This document shows positions 6,388 through 11,598 of a DNA stretch of 11,598 bases, piece after piece. Under the pieces are notes generated by a model. That model had not been told where the DNA came from and did no database searches. It saw nothing but the letters and a program-made list of their open reading frames with translations. Origin of the DNA: CAKZML01 sp041571575 (lineage in GTDB: Bacteria; Pseudomonadota; Gammaproteobacteria; Steroidobacterales; BM003); assembly GCA_041571575.1 (NCBI GenBank), contig JBFFTZ010000053.1:1-11598 (forward strand), in the 5' to 3' direction. The translations under genes and the position numbers were made by a program. Position 1 is the stretch's first letter, and every line of letters starts with the position of its first letter.

Positions 6388-6819
6388 ATGGACTCCGTGA
6401 TCCAACAAATCTGTTTCGACGAGCGCGTAGCGGCCCTGCTGGAGGACGGCGCCCTGCCGACAGACGATTTATCGCCGTCTTCAAACGTGGTCTTCTTCGG
6501 TTATTCATGTGACGACGAGCTGTGCGGCGTAGTTGGCCTGGAAGTCTATGGATCGTGCGCGCTGCTAAGATCCCTTGCGGTTGCGCCGGGGCATCGAAAC
6601 GATGGCATTGGCGGCAAGTTGCTTGCCCGTGCTGAGGATGAGGCGGAAAAGCGCGGGGCAAGAGAAATTTACCTTCTCACCACGACCGCCGAAGCCTACT
6701 TTTCCCGGCGTGGTTACACCAGGGTGGAGCGGGCATCCGCGCCCACTGCGATTGCCGCCACACGCCAATTTTCAGACCTGTGTCCCTCATCGTCATCGTT
6801 CATGGTCAAGAAAAAGTAA
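6388..6819 (+). CDS. arsN2: GNAT N-acetyltransferase, ArsN2-like
   Basis: 143 residues in the GNAT fold. GVVGLEVYGSCALLRSLAVAP (47-67) contains beta-4 and runs to the acetyl-CoA loop HRNDGIGGKLL (69-79). Then come EIYLLTTTAEAYFSRRGYTRV (93-113), APTAIAATRQFSDLCP (118-133) and SFMVKK. LEVYG, LLTTTAEAFF and the APxAIxxTxxFxxLCPxSxxFM ending are features I associate with ArsN2, the arsenic-resistance acetyltransferase usually encoded in ars operons. Its relative ArsN1 acetylates arsinothricin; the ArsN2 substrate is less clear to me. No arsR, arsB or arsC is present here. ATG 6388 lies within GCCATGG with only a weak ribosome-binding site (GGACC); upstream in-frame starts overlap the cupin. Family call is good, substrate uncertain. 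Confidence 0.82.
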   Translation: MDSVIQQICFDERVAALLEDGALPTDDLSPSSNVVFFGYSCDDELCGVVGLEVYGSCALLRSLAVAPGHRNDGIGGKLLARAEDEAEKRGAREIYLLTTTAEAYFSRRGYTRVERASAPTAIAATRQFSDLCPSSSSFMVKKK

Positions 6820-6997
6820 CCCGGGTTGAACAGCGGTTGTAATTAACCTGGCCTTGACGCCGTTTATTGATCTGTTGGACCTTGCGTTCCCACGGTAATA
6901 CATCTGACCTAAGCGGCGTGGATCAACGCTGCCGCCCAGACGATGCCATCTCCGGCTTCACCTATCGCCAGTTGGCGTGTTCCGGAATTCTGCCTGT

Positions 6998-8473
6998 ATG
7001 ATGAGGTCCATGTTTTCAACTCGATTCTTAGGTCTCGCGCGACGGATGGCGGGCTATCTGGCGGCCGGCCTGGCGGGCTGCCTGCTGGTCGCTGTTATCG
7101 CACTGGTGATGGTGCTGAATGGCCGCCCCGATCTGTCGGTCTGGCACCTGGTGGAGCTGGACGAGGAGTTCACGGAAGACTCGGATATCGCCAGTTTCGA
7201 GCAATACCTTGCGTTGGAAGAACGCTTGTTCGCCCAGTTGGACGAGCAGGTTTATGCCCAGGTGCCGGTGGGCCCGGGTAACGCGATAAACCGATACAGC
7301 CGTGGAAGCCTGTCGGACCCGGATATTTGGCCGGTTAACTGGAACAGAAGCTTCATGTTGCCCCAGGAAGAGCCCACGGTCGGCGTGCTGCTGCTGCATG
7401 GCCTCTCTGACTCCCCTTATAGCTTGAAAGCCCTGGGAGAACGCCTACACGGGCAGGGCGCAATGGTGCTGGGCTTGCGCATACCCGGCCACGGCACGGC
7501 GCCGTCAGGACTGGTAGAAACAAGTTGGCAGGACATGGCGGCCGCGGTGCGACTGGCGACTCGCCACATGCGCGAGGCCATCGGTGACAAGCCCCTTTAC
7601 CTGGTGGGTTACTCCAACGGTGGGGCGCTGTCTGTGGAGTATGCGCTTGCTTCCCTGAAGGACGCCTCCTTGCCCCGGGTCTCGGGAGTGATCTTGCTTT
7701 CTCCCGGGATCGGCATTTCAAGCGCCGCCGCCCTGGCCGTGTGGCAGGGACGTCTTGGGCACCTGCTGGGGTTTGAAAAACTGGCCTGGAACAGCATTCT
7801 TCCAGAGTACGACCCGTTCAAGTACACCTCGTTTACCGTCAATGCGGGTGACCTGGCCCACCGCATTACCCTGCATATCCAACGCCAGCTGGACAGTCTT
7901 CAAGGTGGCGATGAGTTGGCGGCGATGCCGCCGATCCTGGCCTTTCAATCCAGCGTCGATGCCACGGTGACCGCCTCGGCACTGGTGAATAATCTCTTTG
8001 ATCGACTGCCCCCGGCGAATCATGAACTGGTGTTGTTTGATATCAATCGCAGGGTGGAGATTGGCGCCTTGTTGAAGCAGGACCCCCGGGATGTATTCGA
8101 GCCTCTTTTGAACGATAAAGATCGCAACCTGGATCTTACCGTGGTGACAAATGAGGATGGCAGCGCCGAGCGCGCTGTCGCCCGAACCACATTGCGCGGT
8201 GAGAATGTTCCATCTCATTCCGTCCACGTGGGTGAGTGGCCGGGCGGGGTGTATTCGCTGTCTCACATCGCGCTGCCATTTTCCCCGGAGGACTCCCTGT
8301 ACGGTGGTCCGGATGCGACCAGTAGCCCGGGAATCCAGTTAGGGAACCTGGCCCTGCGAGGTGAGCGCGGTGTATTGATGGTATCGGGTACCGATGTCCT
8401 GAGGCTGCACTGGAATCCCTTCTACGATTATGTGGAAGGGCGTGTCTTGCGCTTCACGGGGCTGGAAAATTAA
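6998..8473 (+). CDS. Membrane-anchored alpha/beta hydrolase (serine esterase/lipase-like)
   Basis: 491 residues. A signal anchor (about 14-40, LAAGLAGCLLVAVIALVMVL) puts the enzyme outside the inner membrane. The hydrolase core has oxyanion motif LLLHGLSDSPYSL (131-143), IPGHG (162-166) and nucleophile S206 in GYSNGG. D321 in SSVDATVT and H423 in SLSHIALPF complete the likely triad. The family resembles carboxylesterase/lysophospholipase-type enzymes, but the substrate is unknown. About 65 extra residues lie between the anchor and the core, and a long segment with FDINRRVEIG between D321 and H423 makes the protein larger than simple esterases. ATG 6998 is used; ATG 7001 and 7010 are also possible, and an in-frame GTG at 6977 has no better signal. 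The ribosome-binding site is weak for all. The 178-bp stretch upstream (6820-6997) holds no gene I can support. Confidence 0.85.
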   Translation: MMRSMFSTRFLGLARRMAGYLAAGLAGCLLVAVIALVMVLNGRPDLSVWHLVELDEEFTEDSDIASFEQYLALEERLFAQLDEQVYAQVPVGPGNAINRYSRGSLSDPDIWPVNWNRSFMLPQEEPTVGVLLLHGLSDSPYSLKALGERLHGQGAMVLGLRIPGHGTAPSGLVETSWQDMAAAVRLATRHMREAIGDKPLYLVGYSNGGALSVEYALASLKDASLPRVSGVILLSPGIGISSAAALAVWQGRLGHLLGFEKLAWNSILPEYDPFKYTSFTVNAGDLAHRITLHIQRQLDSLQGGDELAAMPPILAFQSSVDATVTASALVNNLFDRLPPANHELVLFDINRRVEIGALLKQDPRDVFEPLLNDKDRNLDLTVVTNEDGSAERAVARTTLRGENVPSHSVHVGEWPGGVYSLSHIALPFSPEDSLYGGPDATSSPGIQLGNLALRGERGVLMVSGTDVLRLHWNPFYDYVEGRVLRFTGLEN

Positions 8474-8553
8474 TTGGGGCGAACGGAAGTTTCAACCGGT
8501 CCGGAACTCGCGCTGGTTTAGTGAACTGTAGCTTGAACGAGTAAGGAGACGCT

Positions 8554-8961
8554 GTGAATCGTCAGAATAAACCCGGTCGGCACCCTGGGCCTTACCGCTA
8601 CCTGCTTGGATTGTCTGCGACCGTGTGGGCCCTGGCGGCCTGGGCGACACCCGCAGTCCTGCCCGATCCGCTGGCGGCGGGGTGGAACGGCAAGCCTGTG
8701 TGTGAACGATTGCACGAAGATGACCGCCAGCGTATTTTGCGCTGCACATTTGCGCCGGGGGTGGGCCACGAGCGCCATTTCCATCATGCCCATTTTGGTT
8801 ATACCGTCGCGGGAGGCCGGATGCGTATTGAAGACGAGAACGGTGTGCGGGAGGTAGATGTGAAAACCGGTTCCAGCTTTGCCAGCGAGGGCGTCTCCTG
8901 GCACGAGGTGTTGAATGTCGGCGATACGACCGCGGTATTTCTGATTGTGGAGCCAAAATAA
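8554..8961 (+). CDS. Exported small cupin protein
   Basis: 135 residues. A signal peptide (1-31) has basic residues, then a hydrophobic stretch LLGLSATVWALAAWA, with likely cleavage after AWA. The cupin domain has a His-rich motif 1, GHERHFHHAHFGYTVAGGRM (71-90), with H72, H75, H77, H78 and H80 as possible metal ligands, and motif 2 around SWHEVLNVG (115-123) with H117. It is richer in metal ligands than the first cupin in this window, so periplasmic metal binding or dioxygenase-like chemistry is plausible but unproven. Two Cys (C50, C64) could form a disulfide. GTG 8554 is well supported by AAGGAG 5 bases upstream. It follows the hydrolase by 80 bp and precedes the GFA gene by 40 bp, so the three may be co-transcribed. 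Confidence 0.85.
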   Translation: MNRQNKPGRHPGPYRYLLGLSATVWALAAWATPAVLPDPLAAGWNGKPVCERLHEDDRQRILRCTFAPGVGHERHFHHAHFGYTVAGGRMRIEDENGVREVDVKTGSSFASEGVSWHEVLNVGDTTAVFLIVEPK

Positions 8962-9001
8962 CCGCGATTGCACTGCCGGCAATTTTTAAGAGGAGTAGGT
9001 G

Positions 9002-9382
9002 ATGCATACCGGTTCATGTCTTTGTGGGGCTGTCACGTTCGAAGTGGACGCCGAGCTTCCTGCGCCCGATGCCTGTCATTGCACTCAATGTCGCAGGCAA
9101 TCCGGCCATTATTTCGTGTCCACCGACGTTCCCAAAGACTCCCTGGCAATTCACGGCGGTGAGCACCTCACCTGGTATCGTTCTTCTGAAAAGGTGCAAC
9201 GGGGATTTTGCTCCCGCTGTGGTTCCTCGCTGTTTTTCGAGCCGTTTAAAAAAGACTGGATAGGCATAGCCATGGGTGCGTTTGATCAGCCCACCGGCAC
9301 GAAATTGGGTATTCATATCTTCGTGGCGGAGAAGGGCGACTATTACGACATTACCGACGGTCTGCCCCAGAACCCGCATTGA
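9002..9382 (+). CDS. GFA/CENP-V family zinc-binding protein
   Basis: 126 residues, the usual length of the GFA (glutathione-dependent formaldehyde-activating enzyme-like) domain. Three cysteine groups carry the zinc sites: GSCLCGAVTFEV (C6, C8), ACHCTQCRRQSG (C25, C27, C30) and FCSRCGSSLFF (C70, C73). The pattern is complete, so structure should be intact. Members were first linked to S-hydroxymethylglutathione formation from formaldehyde, but many paralogues, probably including this one, have unproven roles. No formaldehyde dehydrogenase gene is nearby. ATG 9002 has AGGAG 6 bases upstream; GTG 8999 overlaps poorly with it. The 86-bp gap after the stop leads to the lipoprotein gene. No signal peptide, so cytoplasmic. 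Confidence 0.92.
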   Translation: MHTGSCLCGAVTFEVDAELPAPDACHCTQCRRQSGHYFVSTDVPKDSLAIHGGEHLTWYRSSEKVQRGFCSRCGSSLFFEPFKKDWIGIAMGAFDQPTGTKLGIHIFVAEKGDYYDITDGLPQNPH

Positions 9383-9468
9383 TGCCGGGTTCGTTGTGGC
9401 GACTTTTCTTGTCTGACACCCGATGGTCGCGGATCATCGGGGCAACATGGACTGATTGGGAGTGCACT

Positions 9469-10185
9469 GTGAGCAGGTATGGAGATTTCGTGGTTGTGCT
9501 GCTTGGGTTGGTTGCCTGCCTCTTTGCGGCAGGTTGCAGCGCCACGGCACTTGATAAAGCGACGGAGACGAAGCTTGACGTGGTTTGCCAGGATCCAAGG
9601 CCCCAGATGTGCACCATGGATTACCGGCCGGTATGCGGCTTGCGAGATACGGGTATTCGCTGTGTGACCACCCCATGCCCGTCTACCGAGTGGAAGACCT
9701 ATTCCAACGGATGCGCGGCCTGCAGCGATGCCCAGGTTTTCGGCTATGTGAGCGGTGAATGCGGCGGCGGTGAAACTGCTTCCCGCGATATAGACGACCA
9801 GGTCTGGGCCGTGATCAGCCGGACAGTGGAGGAAGACGACATTCAGGGCATGGCCGCGGTGTACCACCCGGACGCAGTGCTGGTGTCGGAGAAGGGGACG
9901 GTTCCAATCGCTGACCAGCTAGGCAAGTGGGGCCGGGACATGGAAGCGCAGAAGCTGGCTGGAACACGCGCCAGTGTGCAATTCACATTCGATCTTCGCC
10001 AGGACGGCCTGGCAACTGCGTTCCAGACCGGAGTCTTCAGATACGCGACCCAGACCCAATCGGAGCCGGAACAAGTGGTTTACGTAAGATTTGAAAGCCT
10101 GCTGATGAAGAAGGACGGGAAGTGGCTGGTGGTGATGGAGCGGCAGCTAGGGCTCGTTGACGAGGCAGATTGGACGGCACGGTAG
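9469..10185 (+). CDS. Lipoprotein with Kazal-like cysteine domain and NTF2/SnoaL-like domain
   Basis: 238 residues. The N-terminus is a lipoprotein signal: a basic start, hydrophobic VVVLLGLVACLF and lipobox FAAGC, with C23 as the lipidated cysteine. Residues 40-98 hold eight Cys (40, 48, 56, 65, 70, 82, 85, 98) and phrases typical of Kazal-type protease inhibitors: MDYRPVCG, TYSNGCAAC and GYVSGEC. Residues 110-226 fit a DUF4440/SnoaL-like NTF2 fold, with VYHPDAVLVSEKG and FESLLMKKDGKWLVVMERQ. No catalytic residue is obvious. The GTG at 9469 is chosen because GGGAG lies 6 bases upstream and the lipoprotein signal starts there; the frame is open further back over the GFA stop. The combination is unusual. 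The role could be protease inhibition or ligand binding in the periplasm. Confidence 0.8.
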   Translation: MSRYGDFVVVLLGLVACLFAAGCSATALDKATETKLDVVCQDPRPQMCTMDYRPVCGLRDTGIRCVTTPCPSTEWKTYSNGCAACSDAQVFGYVSGECGGGETASRDIDDQVWAVISRTVEEDDIQGMAAVYHPDAVLVSEKGTVPIADQLGKWGRDMEAQKLAGTRASVQFTFDLRQDGLATAFQTGVFRYATQTQSEPEQVVYVRFESLLMKKDGKWLVVMERQLGLVDEADWTAR

Positions 10186-10245
10186 TTAAAACTTTGTTAC
10201 GGTTTGACCGGGCATCTGAGAAGCAGTTCTTGATTGGAGATCGGC

Positions 10246-10362
10246 ATGAGCGGCACAGCAATTGGTGGAGCACTGGTAGTGTTTATCGTCGTCGTGATTG
10301 CCGTGGTTTCCTCCGTGCACAGCAAAAAGAAAAGGGCTGTGTCTTCTGAAGACGCTGATTGA
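10246..10362 (+). CDS. 38-residue single-pass membrane microprotein
   Basis: An ATG with GGAGA 6 bases upstream opens a 38-codon frame ending in TGA. The sequence is a short polar start, a Val/Ile-rich helix of about 17 residues (GGALVVFIVVVIAVVSSV), then HSKKKRAVSSEDAD. The basic stop-transfer segment after the helix predicts an outside N-terminus and a cytoplasmic acidic tail. It resembles no family I can name. It follows the lipoprotein gene by 60 bp and points toward the XRE regulator. Support comes from the good ribosome-binding site and the sensible membrane topology; conservation was not tested. Confidence 0.6.
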   Translation: MSGTAIGGALVVFIVVVIAVVSSVHSKKKRAVSSEDAD

Positions 10363-10414
10363 TTAGGCCGGCGAGCGATAGCGAGAATCCCAGGCACGGG
10401 AACAGAAGATAAGT

Positions 10415-10457
10415 GAGTCGAACCGGATTTACTGACCGCAGAATTTCGGTCCGACTC
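10415..10457. repeat. Inverted-repeat element G
   Basis: GAGTCGAACCG (10415-10425) and CGGTCCGACTC (10447-10457) are inverted copies with one mismatch, separated by 21 bases. The arms resemble those of elements A and B (GTCGAACCG... and ...CGGTCTGAC). It lies between the convergent microprotein and XRE genes and could act as a shared 3' hairpin, though no T-run is present on either side. It is shorter than A and B because the AAAAT-type outer ends are poorly preserved. Confidence 0.62.
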
Positions 10458-10469
10458 CACGTCTCGAAT

Positions 10470-10664
10470 TTAGGCCTCGTCCTGAAAAATTTCTTCTATG
10501 GTGAGTTCGAACAGCCGGGCTGCCTTGAACGCCAAGGGCAAACTGGGATCGAACTTGCCCGTTTCGATTGCATTGATTGTTTGCCGCGAGACTTCCAGCG
10601 CATTGGCGAGTTGGGCCTGGGTCCAGTCGCGTTCGGCACGCAGTACCTTGAGGCGATTTTTCAT
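10470..10664 (-). CDS. Small XRE-family HTH regulator
   Basis: 64 residues, all one helix-turn-helix domain: MKNRLKVLRAERDWTQAQLA (1-20), then NALEVSRQTINAIETGKFDP (21-40) with the recognition helix SRQTINAIE, then LAFKAARLFELTIEEIF. This small regulator class typically accompanies a gene for an integral membrane protein. Here its ATG overlaps the stop of the four-helix membrane protein by 4 bp (10661-10664), so the two are probably translated together. It may bind the palindrome at 11149-11166 in the operon promoter. No effector domain exists, so its response would depend on the membrane partner or on protein level. Confidence 0.92.
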   Translation of the reverse strand: MKNRLKVLRAERDWTQAQLANALEVSRQTINAIETGKFDPSLPLAFKAARLFELTIEEIFQDEA

Positions 10665-11083
10665 TTGTACCGCCTGTTTCCGAGGATGATCCAGAAAACA
10701 TAGGTAAGTGCAATCAGTATTATCAGGTGTGAGATTTCCGCCTTCACGGGAAGGAAGTGTGTGCTTGCCATCAGTGAATAACTAATCCCAAAGACCAGGC
10801 CCACGCCCAGGGACAGCGCCATGGCTTCAAGGGTGATCTTTTTCTGCAATTCATCCAGCCCGTCCAGGTGCCGCTTGTTGGCGACTATCATGCCAATACC
10901 AATCGCCAGGTTTATGAAGATAGTCAGTCCCGTGACCAGGGTGTTGTCGTCCCACACGAATTTGTTCCCGAATTTGGCAAACGCCAGGGTCAGTGTCCAG
11001 GCAACGGTCCAGAATGCGAGGCGGCGGGTGTTGCTGAAAACGCGAGCGTTCCAGTCGTTCGTCTTGGTTGCTAGATCGTTCAT
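10661..11083 (-). CDS. Four-helix membrane protein, partner of the XRE regulator
   Basis: 140 residues. A soluble N-terminus (1-20) is followed by predicted membrane helices at about 21-39, 48-69, 84-108 and 116-134, then a basic end (GNRRYK). Between helices 2 and 3 is a charged loop, NKRHLDGLDELQKKITLEA (69-87). I do not recognise a named family. The gene order and overlap with a 64-residue XRE regulator recur in many bacteria, where function is mostly unknown. ATG 11081-11083 is chosen because AAGGA lies 10 bases upstream and the residues before it do not look coding; the frame is open back to 11245, across the promoter. The gene could encode a sensor or an effector controlled by its partner. 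Confidence 0.82.
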   Translation of the reverse strand: MNDLATKTNDWNARVFSNTRRLAFWTVAWTLTLAFAKFGNKFVWDDNTLVTGLTIFINLAIGIGMIVANKRHLDGLDELQKKITLEAMALSLGVGLVFGISYSLMASTHFLPVKAEISHLIILIALTYVFWIILGNRRYK

Positions 11084-11125
11084 AAGTAGCGTTTCCTTGT
11101 CCTTGTGTAAAGTGAACTTGACCAA

Positions 11126-11166
11126 ACGATAGCTTCGTTGAATTGATATGTCAAGTTTAGTTGACA
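11126..11166 (-). promoter_or_regulatory. Promoter and operator of the membrane protein/XRE operon
   Basis: On the minus strand, a perfect -35 TTGACA (11154-11149), 17 bp, then TATCGT (11131-11126, 4 of 6 matches to the -10). The -35 is one half of the perfect palindrome TGTCAAGTTTAGTTGACA's arms (TGTCAA and TTGACA, 11149-11166, 6-bp centre). A dimer bound there would cover the -35. The XRE protein of the operon is the obvious candidate ligand. Confidence 0.62.
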
Positions 11167-11364
11167 ATAAGGAAAGTACTATCGACAAGGTATAGAGCCA
11201 TGGCCGCGTTTTAGCTCCCGGCGCCTGCTCTATCAACCGGGGCATGGCGGGGTAGTTCCGGTCTGCGGATTACAGACTTTTCCTGCCGAATTTCGTACTC
11301 TGAAACACAGCCGACTGGCGGAAGATAACCAGCCGGACACACTTTTTGAATGCAGGAGCAGATC

Positions 11365-11598
11365 ATGGCGGGTGGTTGGGCCCACGACGGGGCCGTACAG
11401 GAACAGATAGACGCGAGCGTGGAGGACGGGGTTCGGCGTGCCCGCAGCAAACTGCCCCAGGGCGAGAGCCTGGCTCGCTGTGAAGATTGCGATGAGAAGA
11501 TCCCGGAGGCACGGCGGGTTGCCATTCCCGGCGTGCGCCGCTGTGTTAACTGCCAGGAATCCCATGACAGCGCCGAGCGTGCCAGTAGCGGCTACAAC
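11365..11598 (+). CDS. ybiI: DksA/TraR C4-type zinc-finger protein, YbiI-like (3'-partial)
   Basis: 78 residues are visible, with no stop before the window end. MAGGWAHDGAVQEQID at the start, then GESLARCEDCDEKIPEARR (33-51) and IPGVRRCVNCQ (54-64), match E. coli YbiI closely. The four zinc ligands C39, C42, C60 and C63 are all present. E. coli YbiI is 88 residues, so roughly 10 are missing. It lacks the long coiled coil of DksA, so control of RNA polymerase through the secondary channel in the DksA manner is not expected; its role is unknown. ATG 11365 has AGGAG 6 bases upstream. The 11167-11353 stretch before it has no other feature I can support. Likely core rather than accessory. Confidence 0.9.
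   Translation, partial: MAGGWAHDGAVQEQIDASVEDGVRRARSKLPQGESLARCEDCDEKIPEARRVAIPGVRRCVNCQESHDSAERASSGYN

Noticed and set aside
6875..6901. TTGGAC/TAATAC promoter before the hydrolase
   Set aside because: Spacer is only 15 bp and the hydrolase start is about 100 bp downstream; too weak to list.
7718..8266. 182-codon minus-strand frame opposite the alpha/beta hydrolase
   Set aside because: No domain or ribosome-binding site; the plus strand has an intact catalytic triad.
9343..9867. 174-codon minus-strand frame across the GFA and lipoprotein genes
   Set aside because: Spans two well-supported plus-strand genes and their intergenic space; composition fits a shadow frame.
11161..11196. TTGACA (11161) as a forward promoter for the ybiI-like gene
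   Set aside because: The nearest -10-like TATAGA is 24 bp away and TACTAT is 11 bp away; neither spacing is usable.

Overview
The window looks like a stretch of a gammaproteobacterial chromosome carrying an accessory region between two core genes. At the left edge is most of rho, whose visible part is nearly co-linear with E. coli Rho, closed by a strong intrinsic terminator. At the right edge is the start of a DksA/TraR-type C4 zinc-finger gene resembling E. coli ybiI. Most DNA is GC-rich, but csaA and its neighbour (about 5.0-5.9 kb) are clearly more AT-rich, consistent with a separate origin. I cannot name the genus.

Region 1 (1178-2920, minus strand) holds three genes in one direction. 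A 5'-truncated integron integrase (intI) is followed by a winged-helix regulator that overlaps a nucleotidyltransferase-fold protein by 4 bp. The last two look like an autoregulated toxin-antitoxin-type pair. Its promoter is threaded through four CCGG-centred repeats spaced 9, 12 and 9 bp, so alternate copies lie exactly 21 bp apart.

Region 2 (2919 to about 5970) is a decayed integron cassette array. Two attC sites with the expected paired boxes and one unpaired base can be read (3067-3175 and 5391-5458). A GTTATGC half-site at 5028 matches the GCATAAC box after csaA, which outlines a 424-bp csaA cassette. The array carries a two-domain rhodanese, an isoprenylcysteine-methyltransferase-like membrane enzyme, csaA and a DUF6326-like membrane protein. 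A family of roughly 45-95 bp inverted-repeat elements, with ends like GGGGTCGAACC...GGTCTGACCCC, sits at the truncated end of intI and behind several genes, often where attC sequence should be.

Region 3 (6030-10362, plus strand) is a run of same-strand genes with no recognisable attC. They encode a cupin, an ArsN2-like acetyltransferase, a membrane-anchored alpha/beta hydrolase, a secreted cupin, a GFA/CENP-V zinc protein, a Kazal-like plus NTF2-like lipoprotein and a 38-residue membrane microprotein. Several are small stress or detoxification genes of the sort found in cassettes and islands, but they do not form an obvious pathway.

Region 4 (10415-11166, minus strand) is a two-gene unit of a four-helix membrane protein and an overlapping XRE regulator. 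Its promoter contains the palindrome TGTCAA-N6-TTGACA. The stretch 11167-11353 shows nothing I can name; then the ybiI-like gene begins and runs off the window.
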